Program-made: the position numbers and the translations under genes
Notes under the pieces: generated by a model
Seen by the model: the letters and a program-made list of their open reading frames with translations, nothing else
Told to the model about the DNA's origin: nothing
The model's database searches: none
Part shown: piece after piece, positions 23,499 to 33,718 of the stretch
Numbering within the stretch: position 1 is the stretch's first letter
Layout of the letters: every line of letters begins with the position of its first letter
From: Erwinia rhapontici
Lineage (GTDB): Bacteria; Pseudomonadota; Gammaproteobacteria; Enterobacterales; Enterobacteriaceae
Direction: 5' to 3'
Assembly: GCF_012271765.1 (NCBI RefSeq)
Contig: NZ_VRKO01000012.1
Span: 1-64,000 of the forward strand
DNA length: 64,000 bases

Positions 23499-26400
23499 TG
23501 TCCGATATTGCAACAATTTCGCTCCGCGTTAACACCTCCGAACTGGAACGCGGCAATAAGGCTCTGGATGATTTTAAGGATGCTGCTGGTGCCGCCGCAA
23601 AGGGGGCTGACGATTTAGGAACCAGCAATAGAAGCGCAGGGAAACTGACGGCGGACGCTGCGCGGGAGATCAACGAGATTCATCAGCGTGTGCGTGACTT
23701 TACCAACGCACAGAAGCAGAGCCAGAGCAGCACCAAAGGTGCAACTCTGGCAACCGCCCAGCAGCAGCAGGAGCTGCAAAACCTGCTCAACCGCATCAGC
23801 CCGGTAAACCGTGCGCTGAATGACTTGGACGACCTGCAGACCAGCTTGTCGAAGCATCGCGGCAATCTTGACACGGAAACCTACGCCCGCTTTAACGCTA
23901 TTCTGGATACCACTCGCACCAAACTTGCTCAGGTGATGGAGTCAGAAACGGCAGAGGGTCGCGCCCGTCAGGAGCAGGCGCAAAACGCAGAACGTGCTGC
24001 TGTTTCACAAAAGTCGTTTCTGCAAAGTCTCAATGATCAGGCGGCCGCGTTTAAATCTTCTAAAGCTGACATCGCTGAATACCGTGCCGCGCAAATGGGT
24101 ATTAGCCAGCAAGCCGCCCCTATCATCGCCCGGCTACGTGAGCAGGAGCAGGCCGTTGCACGCGAGGCGGATCAGAAGCGTGCTGCTACCATCGCATCCA
24201 GAGGGTTGAAACAGGCACTGGCAGAACAGGAATCTGCTGAACGTGCAGTAGCAGCTGAATCAAGGCGTGCCGCCGCGGCGCAGCAGACCTTCATTGAGTC
24301 CCTGCAAAGCCAGGTCACAGCGATCGACAAAACACGCTCTGAGTTACTGGAGCTTAAAGCCGCACAACTGGGTGTTTCATCGCAGGCCGCGCCGATGATT
24401 GCCCGACTGCGGGATCAGGAAAATGCGTGGAAAACGGGTGCTGTTAGTGCAGGTCAGTATCGCCAGGCAATGCGTATGCTCCCGGCGCAGTTCACTGATA
24501 TCGCGACTTCCATCGCTGGCGGTATGCCTATCTGGATGATCGCCATTCAGCAGGGCGGCCAGATCAAGGACTCATTCGGTGGAGTAGGTAATTCACTCAA
24601 GGCGCTGGCCAGTCTGATCACTCCCGTCCGCCTGGCGCTCGGCGGGCTGGTTACGGCTGGTGCGCTGGTGGCCTACAACTTCTTCAGTGCGGCAGAGCGT
24701 TCTGAAGAGCTGCGAAAGTCTCTGGCGCTGACCAACAGCTATTCAGGGCTGACGGCCACATCCCTGCAGAACACAGTATCAGCGGCTAACGCAGCTGGCG
24801 TGTCCTACTCAAGCGCCTCTGATTCTCTGAACAGTTTAGTAAAAGCTGGTGTGCCGGCCGGTGCTAATTTCGAGATGCTGACCGTATCGGTGTCGAAATT
24901 TTCGAAGGAGTCCGGCGTTGCGCTCGACGAAGTGGCCAAAGATATCGCGGCGCTGGCGAATGACCCGTCAAAAGGCATCCTGGCGCTGAACGAGAAATAT
25001 CATTTCCTCACTGCGGTGCAGTACCAGCATATCGCTGCGCTGCAGGAAGAGGGGCGCTATACCGAAGCGCTGGCGGAGGCTAACCGCGTTGCCGCTGACG
25101 GTATGGAAACTGCAGCTACCAACATGAAGGAATCACTGGGTACTGTCTCACGCATCATGCGCGGTCTAACCGACATGGCCAAAGGCATGTGGGACGCGAT
25201 TGAGGGCATTGGCCGCGCTCCAACACAGAACGAAGCGCTGACCACACTGATGAACCGTCGCAACAGTGTGCAGGCGCAAATCACCAACTCAGAGGCGACC
25301 GGATATAACCAGAAAAACGGCCGCCTTGATGAGTGGCGCAAAGAACTTGGTGTGCTTAACGCTCAGATCAACGCTTTTACTCTTCAGGGCGATATTCAGG
25401 TAGCGAAGGAAAAAGCCGCCAGCGATGCGCGGGCGCAGCATAACCAGAATCTGACTGATGCCATATCTCTGCAGCAGGGTCTTAATCAGGGGCTTACCAA
25501 CGCTGAGAAGCGTGAAAAGGCTATCACTGAGCTGAATCAGCAGCGCATCCGAATGAATAAAGCGGCAGCGGCTGATCCTAAAAGCAACCTTGGTATGTCG
25601 GATGCTGATTATCAGAAGCGCCTGGCGAACATTGCCAATCAGTATAAGGATCCGAAGACTGCCAAAGGCAAAACCTATACCACTCCAGCGGGGAATAGGG
25701 CTGAGGATAGCGGGCAAAGCGAGCTTCTGGCACTGCAGGCTCAATATAAAGTTCTCCAGCAGCACAGCAGCATCAATGATGTCATCAGTCAGCAGCGCAA
25801 AGATCTTTGGAAAACCGAATCACAGTTCACTGTGCTGGAGGAAGCGGCACGGACTCGCCAACTGTCAAAGCAGGAGCAATCCCTGCTCGCCAGTAAAGAC
25901 CAGGTGCTGCAGTTGGCGCGCCAGAAAGCGTTACTTGGCGACCAGATCACCGCCCAGGAGCAGCTTAACAAGCGCATGGACACTGCGCAGAAGTATGCGA
26001 CGCAAATGGCTGAGAAACAGCAGGCGTTGCAGACCAGCTCAACAATGAGCGACCGAATGGCAAGCCGTGAAGCAGCTCGTTCTCAGCTTCGTAGCGGCTG
26101 GCAGAACGCTGGTGGAAGCCTGTCTGATGATGGTTATCGAACTGAGCTAAAAGCGGCAGAGGACTATTACGCTGCTGAAGACGCGCTTCGTAGCGACTGG
26201 CTGTCCGGTGCTAAAAAGGGATGGGCTGAATATCAGGACTCTGCAACCAACGTTTATTCATCTGTGAGCCAGGTTGCACAGGCCGGGTTAAATGGCCTGG
26301 CCGATGCCCTCACATCGATGGTCACCACTGGAAAGGCCAGCATCAAAGATTTTGGCGTTTCCATGCTGAAGATGATCGTTGAGGTTATCAACCGTCTTCT

Positions 26401-26899
26401 CATTGCCTACGCAGTTCAGCAGGCTCTCGGCTGGATTAGCGCTGGCGCATCAGCTACATCAACGGCAGCCTCGGCTGGTTCAACTGGTGCTATGGGCATG
26501 TCTACCAGTTATGCCGCATATGACGAAGGTGGTTATACCGGTTCTGGCGGGAAGTATGAGCCTGCCGGTGTTGTACACAAAGGTGAATTCGTTTTCACCA
26601 AAGAGGCGACACAGCGGATCGGCGTATCAAACCTTTACGGGATGATGCGCGGCTATGCAGATGGCGGCGTGGTCGATGGTGCAGGGATGATGTATGGCAC
26701 ATCGTCCAGTGGCGCTGCAGGTGTAAACGTACAAGCCTCAGTCACCGTAAACACTGGAGACAACCAACAGCAATCAGCCAGCCAGAACGCTGCACTTTCC
26801 AAAGCCTATCAACAGACAGTTGATCGCTCTGTGAGAGAGGGGATTCAGAGGGAAACACGGCAAGGTGGCATCATCTGGCAGGCCCAGCAGACCCGTTAA
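23498..26899 (+). CDS. Tail tape measure protein
   Basis: 1133 residues, the longest gene in the module; length sets tail length. The N-terminus ([20 protein letters not shown]) is typical of lambda-type tape measures. Long heptad-rich helices follow; there is a hydrophobic stretch near residue 380 and another near 970-1000, and a glycine-rich C-terminal part near 1020-1060 ([20 protein letters not shown] with [11 protein letters not shown]). The repeat-like phrases [20 protein letters not shown] and [20 protein letters not shown] show internal duplication. ATG overlaps the GT stop. Confidence 0.92.
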   Translation: MSDIATISLRVNTSELERGNKALDDFKDAAGAAAKGADDLGTSNRSAGKLTADAAREINEIHQRVRDFTNAQKQSQSSTKGATLATAQQQQELQNLLNRISPVNRALNDLDDLQTSLSKHRGNLDTETYARFNAILDTTRTKLAQVMESETAEGRARQEQAQNAERAAVSQKSFLQSLNDQAAAFKSSKADIAEYRAAQMGISQQAAPIIARLREQEQAVAREADQKRAATIASRGLKQALAEQESAERAVAAESRRAAAAQQTFIESLQSQVTAIDKTRSELLELKAAQLGVSSQAAPMIARLRDQENAWKTGAVSAGQYRQAMRMLPAQFTDIATSIAGGMPIWMIAIQQGGQIKDSFGGVGNSLKALASLITPVRLALGGLVTAGALVAYNFFSAAERSEELRKSLALTNSYSGLTATSLQNTVSAANAAGVSYSSASDSLNSLVKAGVPAGANFEMLTVSVSKFSKESGVALDEVAKDIAALANDPSKGILALNEKYHFLTAVQYQHIAALQEEGRYTEALAEANRVAADGMETAATNMKESLGTVSRIMRGLTDMAKGMWDAIEGIGRAPTQNEALTTLMNRRNSVQAQITNSEATGYNQKNGRLDEWRKELGVLNAQINAFTLQGDIQVAKEKAASDARAQHNQNLTDAISLQQGLNQGLTNAEKREKAITELNQQRIRMNKAAAADPKSNLGMSDADYQKRLANIANQYKDPKTAKGKTYTTPAGNRAEDSGQSELLALQAQYKVLQQHSSINDVISQQRKDLWKTESQFTVLEEAARTRQLSKQEQSLLASKDQVLQLARQKALLGDQITAQEQLNKRMDTAQKYATQMAEKQQALQTSSTMSDRMASREAARSQLRSGWQNAGGSLSDDGYRTELKAAEDYYAAEDALRSDWLSGAKKGWAEYQDSATNVYSSVSQVAQAGLNGLADALTSMVTTGKASIKDFGVSMLKMIVEVINRLLIAYAVQQALGWISAGASATSTAASAGSTGAMGMSTSYAAYDEGGYTGSGGKYEPAGVVHKGEFVFTKEATQRIGVSNLYGMMRGYADGGVVDGAGMMYGTSSSGAAGVNVQASVTVNTGDNQQQSASQNAALSKAYQQTVDRSVREGIQRETRQGGIIWQAQQTR

Positions 26900-26900
26900 C

Positions 26901-26920
26901 GCCCGGTCCGCCGGGCATTT
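26901..26920 (+). terminator. Terminator-like hairpin after the tape measure
   Basis: GCCCGG-TCCG-CCGGGC followed by a broken T-run (ATTTCTT). Confidence 0.55.
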
Positions 26921-26935
26921 CTTCCTGGAGGGAAA

Positions 26936-27283
26936 ATGGCGATCGAAACATTTACCTGGCGAACCCAGATCCAGAACCAGCCCCAAGGGGCTTACACACA
27001 ACGTGTGCGTGAAGCAGGGTTTGGGGATGGGTACAAACAGGTGTCAGGGGACGGACTAAACCCTGAGTCACAAAGCTGGCCTCTCACCTTTACAGGTCGT
27101 GAGCAGGACATGCTGCCAATCCATACCTTCATGCGCAATCATGTAGTTAAATCCTTCATCTGGACGCCACCTTACGGTGTTGCAGGCCTTTACCGCGTAG
27201 CGAAGGAGTCCATCGGCGCAATGCCGATCGGCGGTAATGCTATGACCGTCATAGGGACATTCGAACAGGCATACGCATCATAG
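26936..27283 (+). CDS. Minor tail protein M
   Basis: 115 residues, lambda M being 109. The text ETFTWRTQIQN ... REAGFGDGYKQVSGDGLNP ... SFIWTPPYG is diagnostic of the M family at the tail tip. CCTGGAGGGAAA gives a strong ribosome site. First gene of the conserved M-L-K tip cluster. Confidence 0.9.
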   Translation: MAIETFTWRTQIQNQPQGAYTQRVREAGFGDGYKQVSGDGLNPESQSWPLTFTGREQDMLPIHTFMRNHVVKSFIWTPPYGVAGLYRVAKESIGAMPIGGNAMTVIGTFEQAYAS

Positions 27284-27290
27284 GAGCCAT

Positions 27291-28049
27291 ATGGCTATCA
27301 ACAGTGATATACAGAAACTGGAACCGGGAAACTGGGTCAGGCTTCTCGAGGTGGATGGTAGCGAGTTTGGCGCTGATATATTGCGCTTCCATGCGCATAA
27401 CATTCCTCATACTCCTGAGGAAATTGCAGCGGCCGGTGGAGATAAAACCAAACTGCCACCAAAGTCTATCTGGTGGCAGGGAAACGAATATACTGCGTGG
27501 CCATGTGAGATTACAGGAATTGAGGCTGCTACCAGCGGCACAAGCGCACAGCCAAAGCTATCTGTGGCAAACATCAACGGTTCTATTACGGCTCTTTGCT
27601 TAGCTTACGACGATATGCTGCAGGCCAAAGTGTACGTTCATGACACGTTTGCGCAGTACCTCGACGTGCGGAATTTCGCGGGGGGCAATGTTACCGCCGA
27701 CCCGACACAGGAAAAGATCCAAGTATTCTATATCGACAGCAAAAGCAAGGAAGTGCCTGGTGTAAGTATTGAATTCACATTGAGCAGCCCGATGGACCTG
27801 CAGGGGCTGATGATCCCCACACGCCAGTTGCACTCACTTTGCACCTGGTGCATACGAGGGAAGTACCGCAGCGGCGATGGCTGCGACTATGCCGGTACCA
27901 AATATTTCGATAAGCACGGCAATCCGGTAGATGACCCCTCGCAAGATGTTTGCAATGGCACTCTGAACAGTGGGTGTAAACCCCGTTTTGGCGCTAACAA
28001 TCCGCTGCCTTTTGGTGGCTTCCCTGGCACCTCCCTGATTAAGAGCTGA
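27291..28049 (+). CDS. Minor tail protein L (Fe-S tail-tip protein)
   Basis: 252 residues (lambda L 232). The N-terminal two thirds are the hub domain. The C-terminal part carries the cysteines CTWCIRGKYRSGDGCDYAG and VCNGTLNSGC; in lambda L such cysteines hold an iron-sulphur cluster. It sits between M and K. Confidence 0.92.
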   Translation: MAINSDIQKLEPGNWVRLLEVDGSEFGADILRFHAHNIPHTPEEIAAAGGDKTKLPPKSIWWQGNEYTAWPCEITGIEAATSGTSAQPKLSVANINGSITALCLAYDDMLQAKVYVHDTFAQYLDVRNFAGGNVTADPTQEKIQVFYIDSKSKEVPGVSIEFTLSSPMDLQGLMIPTRQLHSLCTWCIRGKYRSGDGCDYAGTKYFDKHGNPVDDPSQDVCNGTLNSGCKPRFGANNPLPFGGFPGTSLIKS

Positions 28050-28051
28050 TC

Positions 28052-28759
28052 ATGCGTGAAAAAACTCAGCAGGCAATATTTGAGCATGCGCGTCAGTGCT
28101 ATCCGTCGGAGTGCTGCGGCGTCATTGCGCAGAAAAGCCGGGTAGAGCGGTATTTTCCCTGCCGTAACCTGTCGGAAAAGCCAGAAGATGATTTCCACCT
28201 CTGCTCGGAGGATTACGCCGCGGCGGAGGACTGGGGAACCATTACTGCGATCATTCACAGCCATCCGGATGGCACCACCCATCCCAGCGAATTGGATAAA
28301 GCCCAGTGTGATGCCACTAAACTGCCCTGGCATATCGTCAGCTGGCCAGAGGGGGATCTGCGTACCATACAGCCCCGTGGCGAATTGCCGCTCCTTGAGC
28401 GCTCATTTGTGCTGGGGCATACCGACTGCTGGGGGCTGGTTATGAGCTACTTCAAGCAGGAACACGGTATCGAACTGACTGACTTCCGGGTGGATTACCC
28501 ATGGTGGGAGGGCGGAATAGAGAATCGCTATCTGGACAACTGGTATGCGTGTGGTTTTCGGGAGTTCAGTGGGGATCCGCAACCCGGTGACGTGGTCATT
28601 ATGCAAGTTCAGGCTCCGGTAGCCAACCATGCTGGCGTACTGCTGGCTGACAATATGCTGCTACACCACATGTACGGCATGATGAGCCAACGAGTGCCAT
28701 ACGGGGGGTACTGGCGGGACAGGACGGTGAAGATAGTCCGATATGGGGATTTTTGTTGA
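28052..28759 (+). CDS. Tail tip protein K: JAB metalloprotease + NlpC/P60 peptidase
   Basis: 235 residues with two enzyme domains. N-terminal JAB/Mov34: Glu near residue 17 (YPSECCGV) and HSHPDGTTHPSELD (metal histidines and aspartate, about 69-82). C-terminal NlpC/P60: HTDCWGL (catalytic Cys, about 127) and NHAGVLL (catalytic His, about 191). Thought to process tip components and cut peptidoglycan during entry. Confidence 0.92.
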   Translation: MREKTQQAIFEHARQCYPSECCGVIAQKSRVERYFPCRNLSEKPEDDFHLCSEDYAAAEDWGTITAIIHSHPDGTTHPSELDKAQCDATKLPWHIVSWPEGDLRTIQPRGELPLLERSFVLGHTDCWGLVMSYFKQEHGIELTDFRVDYPWWEGGIENRYLDNWYACGFREFSGDPQPGDVVIMQVQAPVANHAGVLLADNMLLHHMYGMMSQRVPYGGYWRDRTVKIVRYGDFC

Positions 28760-28890
28760 TGACTACCTGGCGAAGAATACGCCTAGGCTTGCTAAGTCAA
28801 TGAAATAGAAGTGGCGCTTATATTTAGGAATTCTTTTGTAAAGCTTCCGTGATAAGATGTTTCTGATTGCAATCAAATGGAAATGTATTA

Positions 28891-29247
28891 ATGAAAAAGG
28901 TTTTAGCTGTTGTTCTGGGTGCTCTGGTTCTCTCTGGATGTTCAATTCGCATAGCCGATCTGACAGTTGGCAGCACCAAAAATTACAACATCAATGGCAA
29001 TAAGTTCGTTACCGGCCCGCGTGTAACAGCAGAAGATTCATACCCTGTGATCCTGTTCCCTACAGGCATTCCTAACATGAAAACTGCCATTGACCGTGCC
29101 ATCGAGAAGGATAAGTGCGCTGTTGGCCTGAGTAATGTGGTAATTACCCAGCTAAACCATGCCTTTATTTTCGGTAAAATCGGTATCCGTGCCGAAGGCA
29201 ACCTGATCATCGACCGCAGCTTGCCAGGTTGCGAGAATCACGCTTAA
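28891..29247 (+). CDS. Small lipoprotein, moron between K and I
   Basis: 118 residues from the ATG at 28891. Signal peptide with lipobox LVLSGC (Cys18), then a mature domain with two further cysteines (KCAVGL, PGCENHA) that could form a disulphide. No known family recognised. It is followed by a strong terminator, and the 130 bases before it are AT-rich, so it probably has its own promoter and is made in the lysogen. Surface change or receptor masking is a reasonable guess. Confidence 0.6.
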   Translation: MKKVLAVVLGALVLSGCSIRIADLTVGSTKNYNINGNKFVTGPRVTAEDSYPVILFPTGIPNMKTAIDRAIEKDKCAVGLSNVVITQLNHAFIFGKIGIRAEGNLIIDRSLPGCENHA

Positions 29248-29270
29248 ACCCACTGAGGTTTGTAGCTAGT

Positions 29271-29296
29271 AACCCGCCACCCGGCGGGTTTTTTTC
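29271..29296 (+). terminator. Terminator after the first lipoprotein gene
   Basis: AACCCGCC-ACCC-GGCGGGTT followed by T7. Confidence 0.85.
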
Positions 29297-29394
29297 TTTC
29301 AGGGGCATGCCTACTCAGGTGTGATTCTTATCTTCTTGCGTTACCTTGATCCCGGTCGCTGCTATCATTCTGCAACTTACTTCTGAGGGAACGA

Positions 29395-29814
29395 ATGATG
29401 AAAAAATCCGCATTTTTGCTGGTGGCGCTAATCAGCATCGCTGGTTGCACAACCACACCAATCCCAACAAACAAGGCAGTAGATGTTCCGTCTGAGCGGG
29501 TTTTCAATAAAGCTTTATTGAACGACGGTCCCGATAGAGGAACTGTGATTGTTAAGCGTGATTCTGGTCATGTCGGCAACGCTTGCTATAGCATTGTGTA
29601 CATGGATGGAAAAGAGATTGCCTATCTCGATCCTGGAGAAAAGTTTGAATTTTACCCCCCAGTTGGGGATCACATTATCGGGGCACAACCTAAAGGTATG
29701 TGTGGCGGATCGACAAGTGAGTTGTCGATTACAGTCCGACATGGGGAAAAGCACACCTTCAGGGTCGGATATGACTCGGGCGTAATATTTAGATTAAGCC
29801 CAACAGCATTTTAA
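29395..29814 (+). CDS. Second lipoprotein, moron between K and I
   Basis: 139 residues; two adjacent ATGs, with GAGGGAACGA upstream. Lipobox ISIAGC (Cys18 or so), then a beta-rich mature domain with GTVIVKRDSGHVGNACYSI, MDGKEIAYLDPGEKFEFYPP and GDHIIGAQPKGMC. This is the PEGA/DUF2846-like pattern of small periplasmic beta domains. Flanked by terminators on both sides (29271 and 29822), it is an independent unit. Function unknown. Confidence 0.6.
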   Translation: MMKKSAFLLVALISIAGCTTTPIPTNKAVDVPSERVFNKALLNDGPDRGTVIVKRDSGHVGNACYSIVYMDGKEIAYLDPGEKFEFYPPVGDHIIGAQPKGMCGGSTSELSITVRHGEKHTFRVGYDSGVIFRLSPTAF

Positions 29815-29821
29815 TGATAAC

Positions 29822-29844
29822 AGCCGCTTTGAGCGGCTTTTTTT
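29822..29844 (+). terminator. Terminator after the second lipoprotein gene
   Basis: AGCCGCT-TTG-AGCGGCT followed by T7, directly before the ribosome site of the I gene. Confidence 0.85.
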
Positions 29845-29855
29845 ATGGGTGGAAT

Positions 29856-30446
29856 ATGCAGGAAAAAATGAGAACAGTACGCCTTTATGGTGTACTTGGG
29901 GCAACCTTTGGCCGGGTACACCGTCTCGCCGTATCCACGCCAAAAGAAGCGCTTAAAGCACTATCTGTGATACTCCCCGGCTTTGAGCCGTTCATCAATA
30001 ACAGTAGGCGCAGGGGTCTCGCTTACGCGGTATTCAGTGGTAAGAGCAACCTTACTATTGACGGGTTGAATACGGACAATAGTGATCGTGATATTCGTAT
30101 TGCTCCGATGATTATCGGCAGTAAGCAAGCTGGAGTTTTCCAAATCATTGCAGCAGCAATTATCGCGGTTGTCATGTGGTGGAACCCATTAGGGTGGTCA
30201 GCGGCCGCAGTCGCTGCTGGTTACGCCACAGCAGCGTCTATGGCTATCGGTGGCGTTATTCAGATGCTCTCACCTCAAGCCAGAGGACTCGCCAGTAAGC
30301 AGGATGCTGACAACCAGGCTTCTTATGCGTTTGGAAGCGTGACTAACACGGCCGCCCAGGGATATCCCGTTGCGCTTCCTTACGGAAAGCCACGAATCGG
30401 CGGGGCCATTATTTCCGCCGGCATCTATGTTGAAGACCAGCAGTAA
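29856..30446 (+). CDS. Tail assembly protein I
   Basis: 196 residues from the ATG at 29856 (GGGTGGAAT upstream); the frame could be read from 29814 but that would cross the terminator. The N-terminal ubiquitin-like region starts MRTVRLYGVLGATFGRVHRL. A Gly/Ala-rich hydrophobic stretch follows (about 99-135), then QGYPVALPYGKPRIGG, typical of lambda I. It acts in tip assembly before J. Confidence 0.85.
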   Translation: MQEKMRTVRLYGVLGATFGRVHRLAVSTPKEALKALSVILPGFEPFINNSRRRGLAYAVFSGKSNLTIDGLNTDNSDRDIRIAPMIIGSKQAGVFQIIAAAIIAVVMWWNPLGWSAAAVAAGYATAASMAIGGVIQMLSPQARGLASKQDADNQASYAFGSVTNTAAQGYPVALPYGKPRIGGAIISAGIYVEDQQ

Positions 30447-30468
30447 ATAACGCATCAATCCACCTTTA

Positions 30469-30495
30469 AGGTCGCCATTTGGCGGCCTTTTTTTA
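30469..30495 (+). terminator. Terminator-like hairpin between I and J
   Basis: AGGTCGCC-ATTT-GGCGGCCT followed by T7. The bases after it (ATGGGCGCAATATGG) repeat those after the 29822 terminator almost exactly. Confidence 0.75.
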
Positions 30496-30505
30496 TGGGC
30501 GCAAT

Positions 30506-33500
30506 ATGGCAACAGCTACCGCGATTAAAGGCCGCAAAGGCGGCAGCTCTTCTGGCCGCACTCCCATCGAAAAACCTGATGATCTCCAGTCTGTCGCTAA
30601 AGCAAAACTATTGCTTGCTCTCGGCGAGGGTGAGATTGAAGGCGGTTTGACTGATCAGACAATTTTCCTCGATGGCACACCGCTAAAAAACAGAGACGGG
30701 TCCAATAATTTCAGTGGCGTGGTGTGGGAATTTCGTCCGGGAACCCAGGCACAAACTTATATCCAGGGTATGCCAGGCACTGAAAACGAAGTCAGTGTTG
30801 GCACTGAGATTAAAAGCGATGCTACCTGGTCCCATACCTTTACTAATACGCAACTGTCTGCAATTCGTCTCCGTCTTAAGTGGCCGTCCCTGTTTAAGCA
30901 GGAAGACGATGGGGATCTGGTTGGCTACTCAATACGCTATGCCATCGATCTGCAAACAGATGGCGGTTCGTTTGTCACAGTCGTCAATACGGCAGTAACT
31001 GGCAAAACCACTTCCGGCTATGAGCGCAGTCACCGCATAGATTTGCCGCAGGCGGGAAGAACCTGGACGGTGCGTCTGCGCAGGATGACAACCAACGGTA
31101 ACAGCGCGAAAGTTGGCGATGCAATGACGCTTCAGAGCTACACGGAAGTGATCGACGCCAAACTGCGCTATCCGCACACCGCACTTCTTTATATCGAATT
31201 CGACTCCAGCCAGTTTAACGGTTCAATCCCTCAGATTTCATGTGAACCCAAAGGGCGGATCATCCGTGTTCCGGATAATTACGACCCGATCGGTCGCACT
31301 TATGCCGGGACCTGGTCAGGCGTTTTTAAGTGGGCGTGGACTGACAACCCGGCATGGATTTTTTACGACATCGTGATCAGCGACCGCTTTGGCCTTGGCC
31401 AGCGCCTTTCTGCCGCGAACATTGATAAATGGGAACTGTATCGCGTTGCGCAGTATTGTGACCAGCCAGTGCCGGACGGCAAAGGCGGTAATGGTACGGA
31501 ACCTCGCTATAAGTGTGATGTTTACGTGCAGCAGCGCAACGATGCTTACACAGTCCTGCGCGATTTTGCCGCCATATTCCGGGGCATGACCTACTGGGGC
31601 GGTAATCAGATTGTGGCGCTGGCCGATATGCCGCGTGACGTCGACTACAGCTACACCCGCGCCAACGTGATTGATGGCCTGTTCACATACTCGAGCAGCA
31701 CCACCAAGACTCGTTACACCACTGCCCTGGTATCCTGGACGGATCCGGGGAATGGCTATGCAGATGCAATGGAGCCGGTGTTTGAGCAGGAGCTTGTAGT
31801 GCGTTATGGCTTCAACCAGCTCGAGTTGACGGCGATCGGCTGCACCCGACAGACGGAAGCAAATCGCAAGGGGCGTTGGGGCATTCTGACCAACAACAAA
31901 GACCGCGTTGTGACTTTCTCCGTAGGCCTGGATGGCATGATCCCGCAACCGGGTTACATCATTGGCGTCGCTGATGAACTCCTGTCAGGGAAGGTAACCG
32001 GCGGCCGCATTAGCGCTGTTAACGGTCGCTCAATCACACTGGACCGTACAGCCGATGCAGTGGCTGGTGATCGGCTGATTCTGAACCTACCGAGCGGCGC
32101 TGCGCAGAGTCGTACGATTCAAAGCGTAACCGGTACGGTAATCACCGTGACTGTGGCATATAGCGAAGTACCAGAACGCGAAAGCGTTTGGGTTGTTGAG
32201 TCTGATCAGCTTTACGTGCAGCAGTACCGCGTTCTCAGCATCGCAGACAATAACGACAACACCTTCACTATTTCAGCCGCTTATCACGACCCGGATAAAT
32301 ATGCCCGCATCGATACCGGCGCAATAATTGATGAACGCCCGATCAGTGTTGTGCCGCCAGGCAGCCAGTTACCGCCGTCCGGTATCACTATTGAGTCGTA
32401 TTCGGTGGTTAACCAGGGCATCAGCGTACAGACCATGCGTGCGGCGTGGGGTGAAACGGCTAACGCCATATCTTACGAAGCGCAATGGCGGCGCAACGAG
32501 GGCAACTGGGTGAGCGTAGCCCGCAGCTCAACGACGTCCTTTGAAGTACCTGGCATCTATGCTGGCCGCTATGTTGTCCGCGTTCGTGCTATTAATGCGG
32601 CGGAAATTTCGAGCAGCTGGGGATATTCGGATGAAATCACGCTGACGGGCAAAGTTGGCAATCCACCCAAGCCGGTTGGCCTGGCTGCTATCGGTATCAA
32701 CTGGGGTATTCAGTTGAACTGGGGTTTCCCGGAAAACACGTCAGATACCCTGAAGACGGAAATTCAGTATTCAGTTAACAGCGACCAATCCGATCCGTTG
32801 CTGCTTTCTGACGTCCCATATCCGCAAGCCACTTACACACAGATGGGGCTGAAAGCTGGTCAGGAGTTCTGGTACCGGGCGCAACTGGTCGATAAGACAG
32901 GCAACGAGTCCGGCTACACAGAATGGATCAGGGGCATGGCCAACAATAATGCTGATGATTATCTGGGCGATATCACGGGTGATTTTCTGACCGGGAAAGA
33001 TGGTGACAGGCTGACGAGCAACATTGAGATGAACCTTGAAGCCATTCTCCAGAATGCGCTCAGCCTCGGTTCTACCATCGATCACCAGTTCGCCGTCATG
33101 GGTACAGTCAAAGCCGACATTATGACTATCAGGACGACGATAGCCGAAGTTGATGAAGCACTGGCCGAGCTATCAACAACAGTCCAGGCGCAAATCGAAG
33201 ACGTCACCGCAACGCTCGAAGATAAGCTGACTGCGGTCGTTGATGGTGACGGAGCATCGGCGGTTTACACGCTGAAAGCAGGCGTTCGCATCAATGACGT
33301 TGTGTATAACGCGGGTATGTCGATTGCAGTATTGGCAGAGCCGGGTCAGCCTGTTGTAACCCGTGTGGGCTTCAATGCTAATCAATTTGTTCTGATGTCT
33401 GGCTCTGGTGATACGCAGTTCTCTCCCTTTGCAGTAAAGGATGGGCAGGTGTTCATCAGTAGCGCCTTTATTCAGAATGCAACAATAACCAGTGCACACA

Positions 33501-33718
33501 TTGCTGATGCCGCAATTACTCGGGCAAAAATTGCCGAGGTTATTCAATCAGAAAACTATGTGCCGGGTAAAACTGGCATGGCTATTAATTTTAAAACTGG
33601 AGAGTTTGAGCTTAACGGAAGTGTTCAAGGGGAGGGGCGTTTCTCCATTACAAACCTACGGTCTGTATCATTTGACGAAGAGGGTTTCCCTTCTGCCGTT
33701 ATGGGGAAAAGATTATAA
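30506..33718 (+). CDS. Host-specificity / central tail fibre protein J
   Basis: 1070 residues (lambda J 1132). The N-terminal hub (KGRKGGSSSGRTPIEKPDDL with QSVAKAKLLLALGEGEIEGG) and the middle (PHTALLYIEFDSSQFNGSIP) are strongly J-like. A fibronectin-III-like part lies near 620-790, and a helical, receptor-binding C-terminal part (IQNATITSAHIADAAITRAK near 1000) ends the protein. It forms the tip that touches the outer-membrane receptor. A Cor-like exclusion lipoprotein downstream hints at an FhuA-type receptor (inference). Confidence 0.92.
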   Translation: MATATAIKGRKGGSSSGRTPIEKPDDLQSVAKAKLLLALGEGEIEGGLTDQTIFLDGTPLKNRDGSNNFSGVVWEFRPGTQAQTYIQGMPGTENEVSVGTEIKSDATWSHTFTNTQLSAIRLRLKWPSLFKQEDDGDLVGYSIRYAIDLQTDGGSFVTVVNTAVTGKTTSGYERSHRIDLPQAGRTWTVRLRRMTTNGNSAKVGDAMTLQSYTEVIDAKLRYPHTALLYIEFDSSQFNGSIPQISCEPKGRIIRVPDNYDPIGRTYAGTWSGVFKWAWTDNPAWIFYDIVISDRFGLGQRLSAANIDKWELYRVAQYCDQPVPDGKGGNGTEPRYKCDVYVQQRNDAYTVLRDFAAIFRGMTYWGGNQIVALADMPRDVDYSYTRANVIDGLFTYSSSTTKTRYTTALVSWTDPGNGYADAMEPVFEQELVVRYGFNQLELTAIGCTRQTEANRKGRWGILTNNKDRVVTFSVGLDGMIPQPGYIIGVADELLSGKVTGGRISAVNGRSITLDRTADAVAGDRLILNLPSGAAQSRTIQSVTGTVITVTVAYSEVPERESVWVVESDQLYVQQYRVLSIADNNDNTFTISAAYHDPDKYARIDTGAIIDERPISVVPPGSQLPPSGITIESYSVVNQGISVQTMRAAWGETANAISYEAQWRRNEGNWVSVARSSTTSFEVPGIYAGRYVVRVRAINAAEISSSWGYSDEITLTGKVGNPPKPVGLAAIGINWGIQLNWGFPENTSDTLKTEIQYSVNSDQSDPLLLSDVPYPQATYTQMGLKAGQEFWYRAQLVDKTGNESGYTEWIRGMANNNADDYLGDITGDFLTGKDGDRLTSNIEMNLEAILQNALSLGSTIDHQFAVMGTVKADIMTIRTTIAEVDEALAELSTTVQAQIEDVTATLEDKLTAVVDGDGASAVYTLKAGVRINDVVYNAGMSIAVLAEPGQPVVTRVGFNANQFVLMSGSGDTQFSPFAVKDGQVFISSAFIQNATITSAHIADAAITRAKIAEVIQSENYVPGKTGMAINFKTGEFELNGSVQGEGRFSITNLRSVSFDEEGFPSAVMGKRL

